Positions 1 through 12,629 of a stretch of 64,000 nucleotides of DNA are shown here, one piece after another. Position numbers and translations under genes: made by a program. Every line of letters begins with the position of its first letter. Position 1 is the first letter of the stretch. The notes under the pieces were generated by a model. The model did no database searches, was not told the origin of the DNA, and saw only the letters and a list, made by a program, of their open reading frames with translations. Source of the DNA: Undaria pinnatifida (lineage: Eukaryota > Sar > Phaeophyceae > Laminariales > Alariaceae); NCBI GenBank assembly GCA_012845835.1, contig JABAKD010000007.1, positions 12,960,011 to 13,024,010 of the forward strand, in the 5' to 3' direction.

Positions 1-1822
1 GGTGTACTTCCTTTTCGTTAGGAAATCGACGAGTCTATGGACCCAGGCCCGGCGCATGGCCTGAAACGCCGTGATTCCATAGCAACTCCCCTACTCCGCA
101 CAAGAAAAGAAAAAATCCCCACGAAACAAATGTTGAACCCCCGACAAAAAAATGCAAATATGTAAGAATCACCCAAGACACAATAAAAAAAGCATGTGAG
201 GAAGCTTTCCCTCACAAAACAACCTCATAAAATATAATTGTGTATGATCCCGCGCACACTTCTTCCCACTGCAACACTTACATAGAAATGCCATACACGT
301 AATGTACGAGGCTTGGTTGATTGCGGGAAGGGCTATGCCCGACCATCTACAAGACACACGGGGTATACGGTAAGTTGGCGTTTTTTGAGATCAAACAAGT
401 TCTGCCATACATAGGAGACCGGTCTTTTCGGGCAAGTCAAGGGCGGTTTTGCCTTACTACCAAGCCATCAGTCGAGGGGTAAATCACTTTTATTAGGCGG
501 GTCAAGGCCGTCTTCGGCCCCCACGTATACTGTATGTAGCGTAGAAGGGCGGTCGGTCAAGCAGTCAAACCGCGGTCTCCTAGCATATTGAATTTTGAGG
601 CCAGATCGAAGCCGTGATGGGCGCCGCGAGGTCAAAAGAAAATACAGTCAGTCGTGTCCTCCACCCAAAAGCGCTACGATAGAGGCAAGTACAACTTTTT
701 ATTGCCAAGGCTCTTAACTCGACGACACTTACCTGCGTAACTTTGTTCAAAACCCAAGTTTGATAATTTCCTTGAGGCTGGTCTCGATCAGGCATCCCAT
801 GGCCAAGGTAGACAACGAATGCAACACTCGGGACACTCGGAACACTGGGAACACTGGCCAATTTTCGTCGTTCGGTAGAAGTGGAACGGAAACGTCTTCG
901 GAGCACCTCACACGAATAATGAGAAAGCGTAGTATTATTATCGAGGCACGATAAAAGAAGGGTTTTGTATGTACGGAAGAAGTTTGGGGTTTTTTGCACA
1001 TTGACCAATGCGACCAACGCGGGTGGTTACTTGTACTTGTCCTGGTATAGCAAAGGGAACCTTGGATCAGTCCCTCTGGTTGCTAACTCTAGCAAGCGAA
1101 GCACGCGAAGAAAAGAGAAGCATCGTCAACGAGACAGGTTCAAGGTGTGATAGACCGGCTGATTTTTTTTTTATTTCATTCACATGAGAAACTTTGAGCA
1201 TCTCACCCGAGCCGTGACTTGGAAAGCATTGAATTCACTCCGGTAATCCGATCAACACTTCTGTGCGCGCCAAGCCCTAAAACAAAATATTACCGTAAAG
1301 TAAAAATGTTAAAAGTTAGCTGACTGGCTGTGCAGTTCATCACTTACTTGAAGAGGTCAACATTATCAACATTGCCAACATCACCAACATTATTACCAGA
1401 AGCACCATACATATGGCCCAACTGGGTGCAACGACGCGTGGTACGAGATAGAGGTGTGCACCACGTTTTTTCTGAGGTTCGTCATTTTGGGAGCGTAAGA
1501 CCTTTTGTTAAGGAATTAGTGGGGTATTAGTCTGTTTGACCACTTACTTGAAACTGGTTTTTTAACCAATAGCTTACCCAAACTAAGTCTTATAATAACA
1601 CTTTCCTAATAATCCAAAAATCTGATTCGGAAAAAAAATGAAGCTGCTAGATAACACCACATCATACATGATGATCTGATGAAGAATCCCATGCCTTAGA
1701 CACACAACGAGAATGAATCATGATAAAAACGGCCTTTTTGCCGACGATTTTGAAATAAATAAGGATCTCTACCCGTGATTCAAAACATGCATACGTTTTC
1801 GCCAAAAAAAGTTATATACCTC
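1..1822. other. Intergenic, nothing recognised
   Basis: Small degenerate repeats only (an ACACTCGG-type run near 825-860, AACATTACC near 1355-1395). A 145-codon minus-strand frame at 580-1017 contains a repeat-derived VPSVPSVPS run and has no recognisable domain. Confidence 0.6.
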
Positions 1823-2116
1823 TGACTGATTCTACGATTGCCCTCCTCCCCCAAAACCAGTGATTTCCTTTAACGAACGTTTCATCATCAATCATCATCA
1901 ATCATCATCAATCATCATCATGGCTGCTCGACACAAGGAAGGATACAATTAAAAACAAAGTATATCCATATCTTTTCTTGTTGTGTGCAAAGGACTATAT
2001 ATATCGATCGTTGACGTCGGGGTGTCGAGGGACACACACCGTATTTCACGGATACGACCGGAAGCTGGTTTTGAAACCGGCGATTTCATTAAAGAAAAGT
2101 TGGGGGGGGGGGGGGT

Positions 2117-2158
<42 letters not shown>

Positions 2159-2175
2159 ACCGCAGAACGAGTCCT
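1823..2175 (-). mobile_element. G-tract MITE, copy A
   Basis: Non-autonomous element of about 260-350 bp with inverted ends CTGATTCTACGATAGCCCCC. It carries an inner CTTTAACGAA word at both ends and the internal word GATAGTC(C)nTTGCAAACAAG. This copy is inverted, contains an ATCATCA expansion and ends in an extreme G-tract (2101-2155). No coding capacity; superfamily not assigned. Confidence 0.85.
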
Positions 2176-3100
2176 TTATCTATCGTAGCATATATGCTAG
2201 TGCCTCCAACCCCAACCGTGGGATGATTGAAAAACAAGAAAACGGAATTTCGACACATTTTGGGTTTAGGAACTCCGTCGTTTTGATAAAAAAACGGTTT
2301 CAGAAAAAAACGAGAAATATTACTATTAATAGGAATCGGAAACGGATAAGAAAAATATAGCCTATATATATGTTGGTTGTTCTAGAGAGAATTCGGCGGT
2401 ATGGTTAATATTCTCTGGCAGAATACGAAGTGCGTTGCTCACTTTGAAGGCAGAAGCTGGCATTGTTTGTTTGATCGCGCTTGTGGGGCTACCACCAAGT
2501 GGATACCGCACGGGACGGCGCTGGCAGACTGGTCGAACACGCAAGCAGACAATTTAAAGTCTTAAAGCTGGTGTTTACAACTTGACAGCGGTCGCTCGTT
2601 GGACCAGATAATTCGTGATTTATTTCGCGATTCTCTAGTTCATCGCTAGACGACGAATCGGGGAATTGGCGAAGGCAACAAGCAACACCGAAGGCGAAGC
2701 GCTTCATACGAGGCACAGGAAGCGAACGCGGAAGCGTCGACAACGAGCCTCGCCTCGACCGGTATGATACTACGTGCAGAGATTCAGGTTGTTATTTGTC
2801 TCCTCAATCCCCGATACTGGCCGGCCGAGATCATGTGTGTGCGTTTGGAAACGGTATGAGCGAGTTGTTTCTCTTGTGCAAAAACAAACAAAAACGAAAG
2901 CGGGGAAATAAATACCAACAAATTCAACATCGTGATCAAGCATTTGTCTCTATCGTAGCACGCGCGTTACCATCGGTTCAGACCGCGGTGCCTTGCTAGA
3001 TGACAGCACACCCGCACTGAATCGGAACCCCGGTTTCTTTGGGGCCGGCGCGGTAAGCTTTCAACCGAGGTCGTGACCAATTCTCCGGCAGGGGGAAGTC

Positions 3101-3366
3101 CTTCTACGTTAGCCCCCCCAACTTCTAAATATCGTTAGCGAAATCGCCGGATTTGAAGCCAGCTCCCGGCCGGCTGCATCTCCTAAAATACGGTGTACCT
3201 TGAAACCCCGACGACATCGTTCGATAGGCATTTGCACGCGCAATAAAATATACGGAGACCTTTTGCTAATAATAATAGCATCCTTCCTCGTGCCGAGCAG
3301 CCATGATTCATTGAAACGTTCGTTAAAGAACATGGCTGGTTTCGAGGGGGGGTGTCGTAGAATCAG
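3101..3366 (+). mobile_element. G-tract MITE, copy B
   Basis: Nearly complete member running from TTCTACGTTAGCCCCCC to a GTCGTAGAATCAG end; the outer inverted repeat and both CGTTAAAGAA-type inner words are present. Confidence 0.87.
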
Positions 3367-3394
3367 GCGGGGGGGGGGGGGGGGGTGGAGACGT

Positions 3395-3555
3395 ACTCTC
3401 TTTGTTTCCGCTACCGGGTTTTCACCACCCGCACGACTGACTCTGTACCCTCTCACGAACTAAAACAGTTTTTTCTGGTTTTTTTTCAGGGGGGGGCGCA
3501 GCGTAGCTTGACCTTCCTTCGCGGATTAATATCGCGCAAAATTAGAGCAACATGA
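3395..3555 (+). repeat. 3' part of the same interspersed repeat
   Basis: Shares GACTGACTCTGTACCCTC and GCGCAGCGTAGCTTG with 31600-31760; directly follows MITE copy B. Confidence 0.6.
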
Positions 3556-6500
3556 ACCAAGCTCAAAAAATTGCCAATGATGGACAGGGGGGGAACTCGC
3601 GCGAGGAAACCCGAGGCCTCTCCACCGCGCCAAAAATAAAAAAAAGTGAACTTCTACCTTAGCTTTGGTTTCGTGACAACAAACAAAACGGTTTTCGACT
3701 AGCTATGCTGGAGCCCCGCATGGAAGGCTACCGCACCAACGCAGAACCACGACGACTGTACCTCACGGAACCTGAGCAGGTCCGGGTCCCGTCGGATACC
3801 CGGGGACCGACCCGAGTACTGGGGTAGCCACCTCGCAGCGGGGTGCCCGTATAATACCCGCTCGGCAGCCGAGTACCCCGAGTGCCCGGGACAAGGTTAA
3901 AATGGGACTTCTGGGAAACCGGCTGTACATTGGTCACCTCGCGCTAGCAACGGCTAGATGATGGCTCGAGATAGCTGGAGGGTATCACACACAGGAAAGG
4001 GCTACCACGCACAAAGTAACACCTCACCCACCTCGGGTGGTTTTGGAGTCTCTTCCTTCATCTAGAAGAACGGACGCATGCACCACGTTCGACGTTGCAC
4101 CCCAATGTTTTTTTCGGGCTCACCACTTGAGGAAGTCTACATCTCGCCCGAAACCTGATCGCTTTTGACTAAACTCCAACGACAACCAGATGAAGTTGCA
4201 TGACACCCTATCATACCATGGCCTAGAGGCATGCAAACGATGAACTTCGATAATATCCTATTTCGAGACAACAATGGCCTTATTAAGAGTTTTCTGAAAA
4301 AAATGGGAACGGAGCCTAATATGAGAACGGACGGGTTTTTTTAGAAAGCAAACCAATTGTGTACAACTCAAAAAAAAAAAATGACAGTCCTGTGGGGCTG
4401 TACAGCAGCCTTCGAATGAGCTGTCGATCAGGCTGGAAGTCCTCGGCATCGCCTCGGTAGCCAGCATCTAGAGAAATCACCATAAAGCCAGCGTATATCG
4501 CTTTTTGCGCCCACCCGAAGGCATGAGATGGAGCATGACCGTTCTGACGAGCTCCTCTCACAGGGCTGGCCAAGGGGTTTCGCAGGATCATTTCGGTTCT
4601 CTGATACACCACATGGTTCTGGAGATAACGCTTGGTTCTCATTTTAGGCTCCGTTCCCATTTTTCTGAAAACTCTGTTCATTCCGACGATTGGAGCTCAA
4701 GGAGCCCCGTCCCGTCAATAGTTCTAGTAGAATACCCTCTACCAAAAAAGCTAGGAGTGCCTCCCTCGATGGCTACCGAAGGACGATTCTCCACTTATGC
4801 CACGGTAGGTAGGGGTTGCGGTTTTTAAACAAAAACATTTTTGTGAACGGTTGAGCTCCTGAAGGGGTAAATGTATTACCAGGGTATCGGTTAGCATGAA
4901 AGTCCATTTACCCGTTTTCTTGTATTAGTCCTGACTGTGGGGCATAGAAGTATCTTGTCTTTCAGTCCTGACTATGGGGCAGAGAAGTTCTTGTTTTCGT
5001 CCTGACTGACCATGGGGGATGGAACTATCTTGTTTTCGTCCTGACCATGGGGGATGGAAGTATCTTGTTTTAGTCCTGACTATGAGGTATAGAAGTATCG
5101 GTCGGGTCGCGCGAGCCAAATGCCTTTTAAAGTCGTATATTTCGGGTGGTGATGATGATGATAGTGATGATGATGACGATGGATGATGATGATATTGAGT
5201 TCCTCGTGTTAGGAGCTCAGAAGCATATGTTGCACCCCAGGCGTGTGGGATTACTCTGAACCGAACGATGCGTCTACGGAAGCGTCTGGATTATACGAGA
5301 TGCCTTGCTAGGATGGGGGTGACTACCAGCATGCATCTTTCGCCTGAAATATTTGTGAAAGACGGGGGACTCGTTATCCCAAAATCATCAAAAATTAATT
5401 GTTGTTCTAATTTGCAATAGTATCACTTTCTAACTTATATATTAACGCCTTTAGAGCCCCCAAACACCCCTCCATATACTATGTTCAAGTACTTTTGTCA
5501 CCAAAACGGGTTTCCAGTTGTAAAGTCGTCCATAGGCAGGTGGGATTGTTCATCGGGTGGGTGTGAATATATGGTACTGTTATTTTTCTCCCAAACCCAT
5601 TTTTCTTGTTTTTTTTTGGGGGGGAGGGGTATAGAGTTCCTTAAGTGCTAAAAAGGGCCTCAGAAACTAAATCGGACCTCCAAATACCGTAGCGAGCGTC
5701 ACCAACAAAATATTCCCAAAGAGGCACCCTTTTTAGGTGCTGCGTGCGACCCTTGCAGTGGAGAACATGGGCTATGAAATTGCTCCCAGGGGCATGTGAT
5801 ATCTCAACCCCCTTTAGAGCGCTAAACTCCTCCTTGCGCTAATTCCAAGTTGTCCACAAAAACGGGTTTTCAGTGGCAGGGGGGCTGAGTGTGTGATACG
5901 GTAGACGACACCGCAAGACAGGTAGGTATCATATCTCAAGAATCACGCTCAACAGCTAGATGACGTCTCAAGGGACATGACTACCGGCATTCCACACCAA
6001 ACGGGCTGTATGACGTTTCGAGACAAACGTAGCAGCTCATCGAACCTGCAAAAAGGTTGAGACAGCGGAGTGAGGGCGCCACGCGACTAGGGCAGAATCT
6101 ACCCCCTACACCAACGTACCCGACGGTCCTCCAACAAAACTCGTGCAGGAATAAACCATAGTCCATTCGATCATGCACGCCAACCCAGACCCATCACGAT
6201 TTCAACACTAACCCTATTTCCAAGCCCTAACCCCAACCATATTTTGTTGGGGGCGTCGAGGTCGCCAGGCGCGGTGACGATTTCCACAAACAAACGGTCG
6301 AACCACAGATCGGACTCGCCCAATCAGGCGGTGGTGTCGCATGAGGCACTTTGCAGGCTGATGCTGCACTCTTGCATTTTTAGCGTTTTCGATTGCCGTG
6401 CATCGCACGCAAGCCAAGGGCTAGACAACGCCTCCAGAAAGACGAAGAGACCCACCCACCCCACAACCGCAACGATACCACTCGCCTCCTAGAAAACCCT

Positions 6501-6847
6501 CCGTGGCGCCACGAGTCAAACAAATCCTACCCTTTCAGGACGCGTGTTACGGTTTACGAACAGCACCTAATACTTGACTGATGTTGTGGCGAAGGGGGGG
6601 GTCACTTGTGGGGGCTTTGGTTGCTGTGGCGGCTCGGGGTCGCGCGTGCTAAAGTGACCCCCTGTTCCTTCGCGTTCATAAGCGCTTCCGTGGGGTTTTC
6701 GTTTTTTTTGTATGAATCCGCAATGGAATGGTTAGCTACGCTGCGCCACCCAAATCGCATAAAAAAGTGCTTTTGACAGCGAGTTTTCCGTTAGTGAAAA
6801 ACGGAGTAATCTCCCTACCTTAGGCTTGGTCATCACACAATTATGAC
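3556..6847. other. Intergenic, no gene recognised
   Basis: Contains the 37 bp minisatellite, a GATGATGAT run near 5150-5195 and low-complexity T/G runs. No open frame over 125 codons and no family resemblance. Confidence 0.6.
4925..5110 (+). repeat. Minisatellite, about 37 bp unit
   Basis: Five irregular units of GTCCTGACTATGGGG, GAAGTATCTTGTTTT. Confidence 0.8.
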
Positions 6848-7382
6848 ATCGAGACATCAGGACACATACATCAGGACATCAGAACCTTAGGGCCTCAAGA
6901 CATCATGACATCATGACATCATGACATCATGACATCATGGCATCGGGACATCATGACATCATGACATCATGACATCATTACATCATGACATCAGGACATC
7001 AGGACATCATAACATCATGACATCATAACATCAGGACATCATGACATCATGCCGTCATGACATTATAACGTCATGACATCATGACATCAGGACATCACAA
7101 CATCAGGGCATCATGATATCATGCCATCATGTCATCATGACGTCATGATATCATGACGTCATGACATCATGACATCAGGACGTCATAACGTCATGCCATC
7201 ATCAGGGCATCATGACAGCATGACATCATGACATCATGACATCATGACACCATGACATCAGGACATCAGGGCATCAGGACGTCATGACATCATGACATGA
7301 CATCATGACATGACATCATGACATGACATCATGACATCATGACATCATGACATCACAACAACAGGACATCATGACAGCATGA
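6848..7382 (+). repeat. ACATCATG octamer array
   Basis: About 540 bp of ACATCATG/ACATCAGG units with scattered point changes; no coding content. Confidence 0.95.
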
Positions 7383-7658
7383 TCTCATCATCCATCGGCA
7401 CAACAAAGCTTAAGACCGCAAAGGAATAGAAGCCTAGGGGGTCACCCGCGCGAATGATCCCGAGCCAGGGCAACACAATGCCCCAAAGTGGTTCCCTTGC
7501 CATCCTTGACCCAAAACGATGGACAATCCCGTCTCGGCTTAAAACACGCACTGTACCCAAAACGGCGGACGATCCCATCCGCTTAAAACGCGCACTACAC
7601 TTTGACCATCACAGTCACCTGGACAATCCCATGGACTACGTATATAGGACAAAAATAT

Positions 7659-7732
7659 CGAGTCGTTCTACCTTAGACCCGGGGAGGCCAACTTTTCTTT
7701 AGCGGAATCGCCGGTTTCTAAACCAGATCCAC
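7659..7732 (+). mobile_element. G-tract MITE, 5' fragment
   Basis: Only the left end remains: TCTACCTTAGACCC, CAACTTTTCTTTAGCG and ATCGCCGGTTTC. Confidence 0.65.
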
Positions 7733-8394
7733 CGGACGGACGCGTCTTGTAATAGAGTATCAGCAAGGCTGGCAATAGATTCGGTAAGATTGCCAGCGGA
7801 GTCATGGTCTATTGGACCACAAGAAGATTCTCTTAAAACAGAATAGTCTGAGGGAAGATAACCCGTAGAATCTAGCTAGCTTCCAGCTAGCGTTGGGCTG
7901 CGAAAGCAACTGAGTTAAAGCGACACACGACGCGTATGAAAATACGTGGAAGTGTGGTGAGCTAAAGCTTTATTTTTCCCCATCCGCCGGAGGATGAAAA
8001 AAAATTAAAAAAAATTAAAAAAAATAAACTCGAGCTAGCTTATACCAGGTACCCCAAGAGCGTTCTCGGTAATGGAACGTTCCTTCTCTGGACAAGATAG
8101 ATAGAAGTAAGCGCGTTAAGCGCTCATGGGAATACAGAACATCTAGGAGAACGTTCATTGTACGTTCCATAGGTAAAGGTCCAGAAGAGAGCACAGCAGC
8201 AATGCTGGGGTGAAGCGAACTCTGTGAGCCTCGCCCCACCCCCATGCTCTCACTCCTCCTTCTCCTTTCCTGTCTCTTCGAGCTTCTCATAGCTCAACGC
8301 CAATAATAAGAAATCTGCAAAGAAGAACCGGTGCTGTCTCCAAGCGAAGCTGATACCCCTGCGTCCCTTCCCTCTCACCTTCCGGCACCACGAC

Positions 8395-8593
8395 TCTTTC
8401 ACAGTCTCCCGAAATACGGTGTCCTTGCACATCCCGACGCCATCTATCATTCGATAGTCCCTTGCAAACAAGACAATATATGAACGTATTTTTTCCCACG
8501 GCTCATCCTTCCTCGTGTCTAGCAGCAGCCATGATGATGAAACGCTCGTCAAAGAAAATCGCTGGTTTCGGGGGAGGGCTATCGTAGAATCAG
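8395..8593 (+). mobile_element. G-tract MITE, copy C (left end missing)
   Basis: Body and right end with GGGCTATCGTAGAATCAG; the left terminal repeat is replaced by unrelated sequence. Confidence 0.82.
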
Positions 8594-8712
8594 CCCGTAC
8601 TAGTTGGGGCATATGTATGGCAGGTATGGTGGGAAATATATATATATATATGGCCGCCCTGTGCCAGAAGAGGCCATCCTATATGCTATTCGCCTAGGTA
8701 CTTCTATTTAGA

Positions 8713-8981
8713 GTTAGCGTCGTTCTACTGTCCCCCCCAACTTTTCGTTAACGAAAGTCGCCGGGTTTCGAAACCAGCTCCCGGGCGTATCTCCTGAAAT
8801 ACGGTGCCCATTCATTGCCACCCCGGCGCCATCGTTCGATAGTCCTTTGCAAACAAGAAAGTATAGGTCTATGTGAAGATAAACTTTTTGCATAACATCC
8901 TCCCTCGTATCAAGCAGCCATGAAACGGTCGTAAAAAAAAATCGCTGGTTTTGGGGGAGAGAGAGGGCTATCGTAGAATCA
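8713..8981 (+). mobile_element. G-tract MITE, copy D
   Basis: Full-length member 120 bp from copy C in the same orientation, with short G-tracts and a clean right end. Confidence 0.88.
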
Positions 8982-10412
8982 GTATTTACAGCAGTCGTGC
9001 CGACCGATTTTAACCGTTCTATATATTATATCGGCTGACGGCCTATGTGATAGTTTTATCCCGTCAGTCTCTTTAGACGTAATATGCTGGTTTTTAGTGA
9101 GGAGCGCGGTCCTTGGCGGTTTTCCGTCGAAAGCCAAACGTGCCGTCTCAGCAGACACATTTGCTTTAAATAGGTCCCACCAACACTGCTGATGATACCG
9201 AAGCAAAATATAAGGCGAATCGAACGATAGACGAAAGTGCTATGCACGGCGAAGGCGTAGTACCACGTTGTTTCTGGAGCTCCTCGCTTGAGACGAGCTG
9301 TATCTTGACCTTCATCTGAAAAACATTTTTTTCAGCAAAACCGAAAGAAGTGCAATCCGATTAACAAACCGGTGACCTCGGCATACAGAACAATGATTCA
9401 GCCATCAAGACTCCGACGATTTTGGGATCCCGACGACTTGGGGCTAACGCCTTTGCAACTGGAATTCCATTTTTATTCACAAATTACTTGGAATTAGGAT
9501 AGGGAGGGGTTTTGGGGCTCTAAAGGGGTTAAGCAGCCTCGTCGTTCAGAGTTTTTTTCTGGATAAAGAGTGCTACCTCACAGTCACTGGTGCGAGTATG
9601 CTATGGTATGATATGGTATGATGTGATAGCTCAAGCCCGGCAGAGAAAAAGGGTGTAGACTATACCATAACATCACCGTAACATCACCATAACATCACCA
9701 TAACGTCATCATAGCATCATTATTTATAACATAATCTTAACATCATCATAACACCGTCATAACATCGCCATAGCATCATAACATCCCTACAATAGTTCGT
9801 AGTATTTACTAATAATACCATGCCGTAGCCTTGGTCGAAAACAAGATTGAGATTCCGACGATTTGTTGATCATAACATGTCATGGAGCCTCGTTATTCAG
9901 AAAATGCGTGTACGGGCCAAAACGTGCTACCTCTCTCTATTGTATGATAGCACGCGTCGATATTGAAGGTATTGAGTACCCTGGCGGTGCCGCAAGTTGG
10001 GAGCCCCGTCAAATTCATAATTAATGTTGGCCACTGACTCATCCCACGGTACGTGTTGCAATTTTTCGGGACCAAGAGGTTTGTTTGTGGCCGGTGGAGT
10101 TCCTCTAGCGATTAGCGACCGGATAGTCTGAAGCTTTTACTAGGGTATCCTTGTATTACAACTAGAGCACAGAAGTATTGGACGGGCTACGGGAGCGAGT
10201 GTGTTCAAAGTCATGCTTCGGGTGATTATGTTGATGATGGATGATGACGATGATATTGACCTCTTCACGTTAGGAGCTCAGAAATTTCTTAGAATCTGCT
10301 GAACCCCTACCGTGGAATGAGTCTACTGTTCCAGGTACTGTATACTGCACTGTCTACTGTACTGTCTATTGTACTGTCTACTGTACTGTATACTGTACTG
10401 TATACGGGCGAG
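8982..10412. other. Intergenic, no gene recognised
   Basis: Holds a CATAACATCAC run (9662-9785), a GATGATG run near 10215-10255 also seen near 5150 with the same flank (TTAGGAGCTCAGAA), and a TACTGTACTGTC run (10320-10402). Confidence 0.6.
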
Positions 10413-10665
10413 AGAGTCGTTCCAAGGTAGCCCCCGCAACTTTTCTTCAGCGAAATCGACGGGTTCAAAGTCAGCTCCCGGCCGTAACTCCTGAAATATG
10501 TTACTCCTTGCCGACCCGACGTTATCGTTCGATAGTCCATTCCAAATAAGAGAAGATACAAATGATTATATAGTTTTCATACCATCCTTCCTCGTGTCGA
10601 TGGAGCATCCATCAAACGTTCGTTAAAAAAAAATCGCCGGTGGGTGCTATCGTTGCATCAGCCGA
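10413..10665 (+). mobile_element. G-tract MITE, copy E
   Basis: Full-length but more diverged; the right G-tract is nearly lost. Confidence 0.82.
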
Positions 10666-11764
10666 AAGTGTTATCCCTATCGTCCATTGCCACAGCACCA
10701 GGATTGTGGAGTACAGAACGCCCCCGAGAAAGAAAAAAAAATAAAAGTGTACAATCACACATTTCACGAGCGATCATTGGACACCTTAGTACAAAAAATT
10801 GCAAAATCGTCATCACACAGGTACGCGACATATAGATGACACCTCGAGACACAAAAGAGCACCCCGCGCGGACAGAACAACCGAGTTCAAAGAGACCGCG
10901 AAACAGCGAGAAAGACAAACCACCAATCAAACACGCGCTTCCTCAGAGCACAAGCAAAATAGAAGAAAAGCAAAGTCGAACACAAAAACGAAAACAAACA
11001 TGTACAGCAGCTGACATCTGCTTCCAATGGGTGAACGCAGCCCGTACGGCCGTCATTTAAACTCTTGTACGTAGAGCTGTACCCTCCCTCGAGTTTCGGG
11101 CAAAAATTACCAGGTCTTGGAATTAGAACTCAGGGAGGGAAATGCTTGGGATCAGAAATCGAGAAAAAAAGCGTCTGTGAAGGGGACCAGCTCGGGCAAA
11201 GTCAAATCCAATCAGGGGAGAGCGTTCTATCTCCGCCGATACAGGCAAAACAGCCTGCTTCTCTGATACCACGTCAAAAGCACAGAAATAATCACCCCCC
11301 CGCCGCTCCCCCACCATCACCCTGTTGCCTATTTCACATATATGCTCTCCACCCGACAAACATACCGCCCACCAATCAGCGGTGCCATTTTTTTGTTTCG
11401 CCGCATGCACTTTACGGCAACGGGGCGAAGATACGGGGACGCTGGTGCCTCCCCTCTCCCCTCCTTTCTCCGCAGATTCGGTGGTCATGTCTCGTCAACC
11501 TCAGGTTAATATTTTTCCTCGCTACCATCCCCTATTGTGTTCCGAGCGGCGCAGCAGGCTTCAATCCCTATTGTCCCCAACACCAACACCCCCGTCTCCA
11601 GCATCGCCCTTTCCGCCATGAGCATCACTATCCTCTCCCCGTTTGTCCCTACCGCTGCCATCAGCATCCCCATCGTCGCCATCGTCGTCACCCTCTCCAT
11701 CACCCCCAGCGTTCTCCATCCTCGAACCGTCGCCACTAGCACTATCTTCCCTCTCGCGATCCCT

Positions 11765-11870
11765 ATCCCAATCATCATCGTCATCATCATCATCATCATC
11801 ACCATCACCATCACCATCACCATCATCATCATCATCATCATCATCACCATCATTGCCATCACCGTCGTCA
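11765..11870 (+). repeat. CAT/CAC trinucleotide array
   Basis: CATCATCAC repeats just downstream of the NAA25 stop; long open frames here in several readings are repeat artefacts. Confidence 0.92.
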
Positions 11871-12178
11871 CCACAACCACCAACAACGACGACGACCACC
11901 CCCACTACCATCCCCACTTTCACACACTTTCACCCACCCCCGGTGCTCCTTCTCCAAACGGATGCGAACTGAACGGCCCAATGACTAAGGCAAGCAAGAA
12001 AATGAGGACCCTCCGCCCTTCATCGCCACCATCATCACCATAACACCCCTTTCTGGCAAATAGCACCATCACTACCTTCCTGCTCCCCCATATCATCAGC
12101 ATCATCACCATGACCACCACCAGCGCCACCACAGATGCCAACACCAACGCCACTGGCACCCTAACCCTTGCCCTTAGC

Positions 12179-12315
12179 CTATCCCTTCTTCTCCCACCGC
12201 TGCAGCATGGCCAACCGTTCCGTCACGACAGACAGTAGTCGCTGGCAGGACACTGCCTGGCCCCCCGTAATCCCGATCACCGCCCGCGGCACAACTCCTT
12301 CCTCGCACCACTCTC
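12179..12315 (-). CDS. NAA25: NAA25 exon 28 (C-terminus and stop)
   Basis: 137 nt from a TTGTAG acceptor to TAG. It reads ITGGQAVSCQRLLSVVTERL then AMLQRWEKKG and stop, matching the family C-terminal helix TVQGKVQSSYHHSLLEMGELL...KK. Three copies of its acceptor edge lie upstream. No polyadenylation signal was recognised downstream. Confidence 0.83.
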
Positions 12316-12597
12316 CTACAAGAACAAAAAACAGAAAATGGAAACCCATACGGAGTGGGGAGAAGGCGGAAGAAGGGGAGGCGTGAAGGGGAGGGACTGG
12401 GGGGGGGGGCGGGGGGGGAGGGGGGGGGGTTCCAATAGACCACTAAAACAAACATGAGCAATCTCCCCACTCCTTCCTCGCACCACTCCCTCTGTAGAAA
12501 AAAAACAAGCAGAAAATATGGAAACCCACAGCCAAATAAACGGCCGACAGGGGGGCGCGGGGGCATGGAGGAGAGAAGAGGACAAAAAAAAAAGGGA

Positions 12598-12629
<32 letters not shown>

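Noticed and set aside
11065-11739. 224-codon plus-strand frame downstream of NAA25.
   Set aside because: Pro/His-rich end follows the CAT/CAC array, with no domain and no supporting splice or start context.
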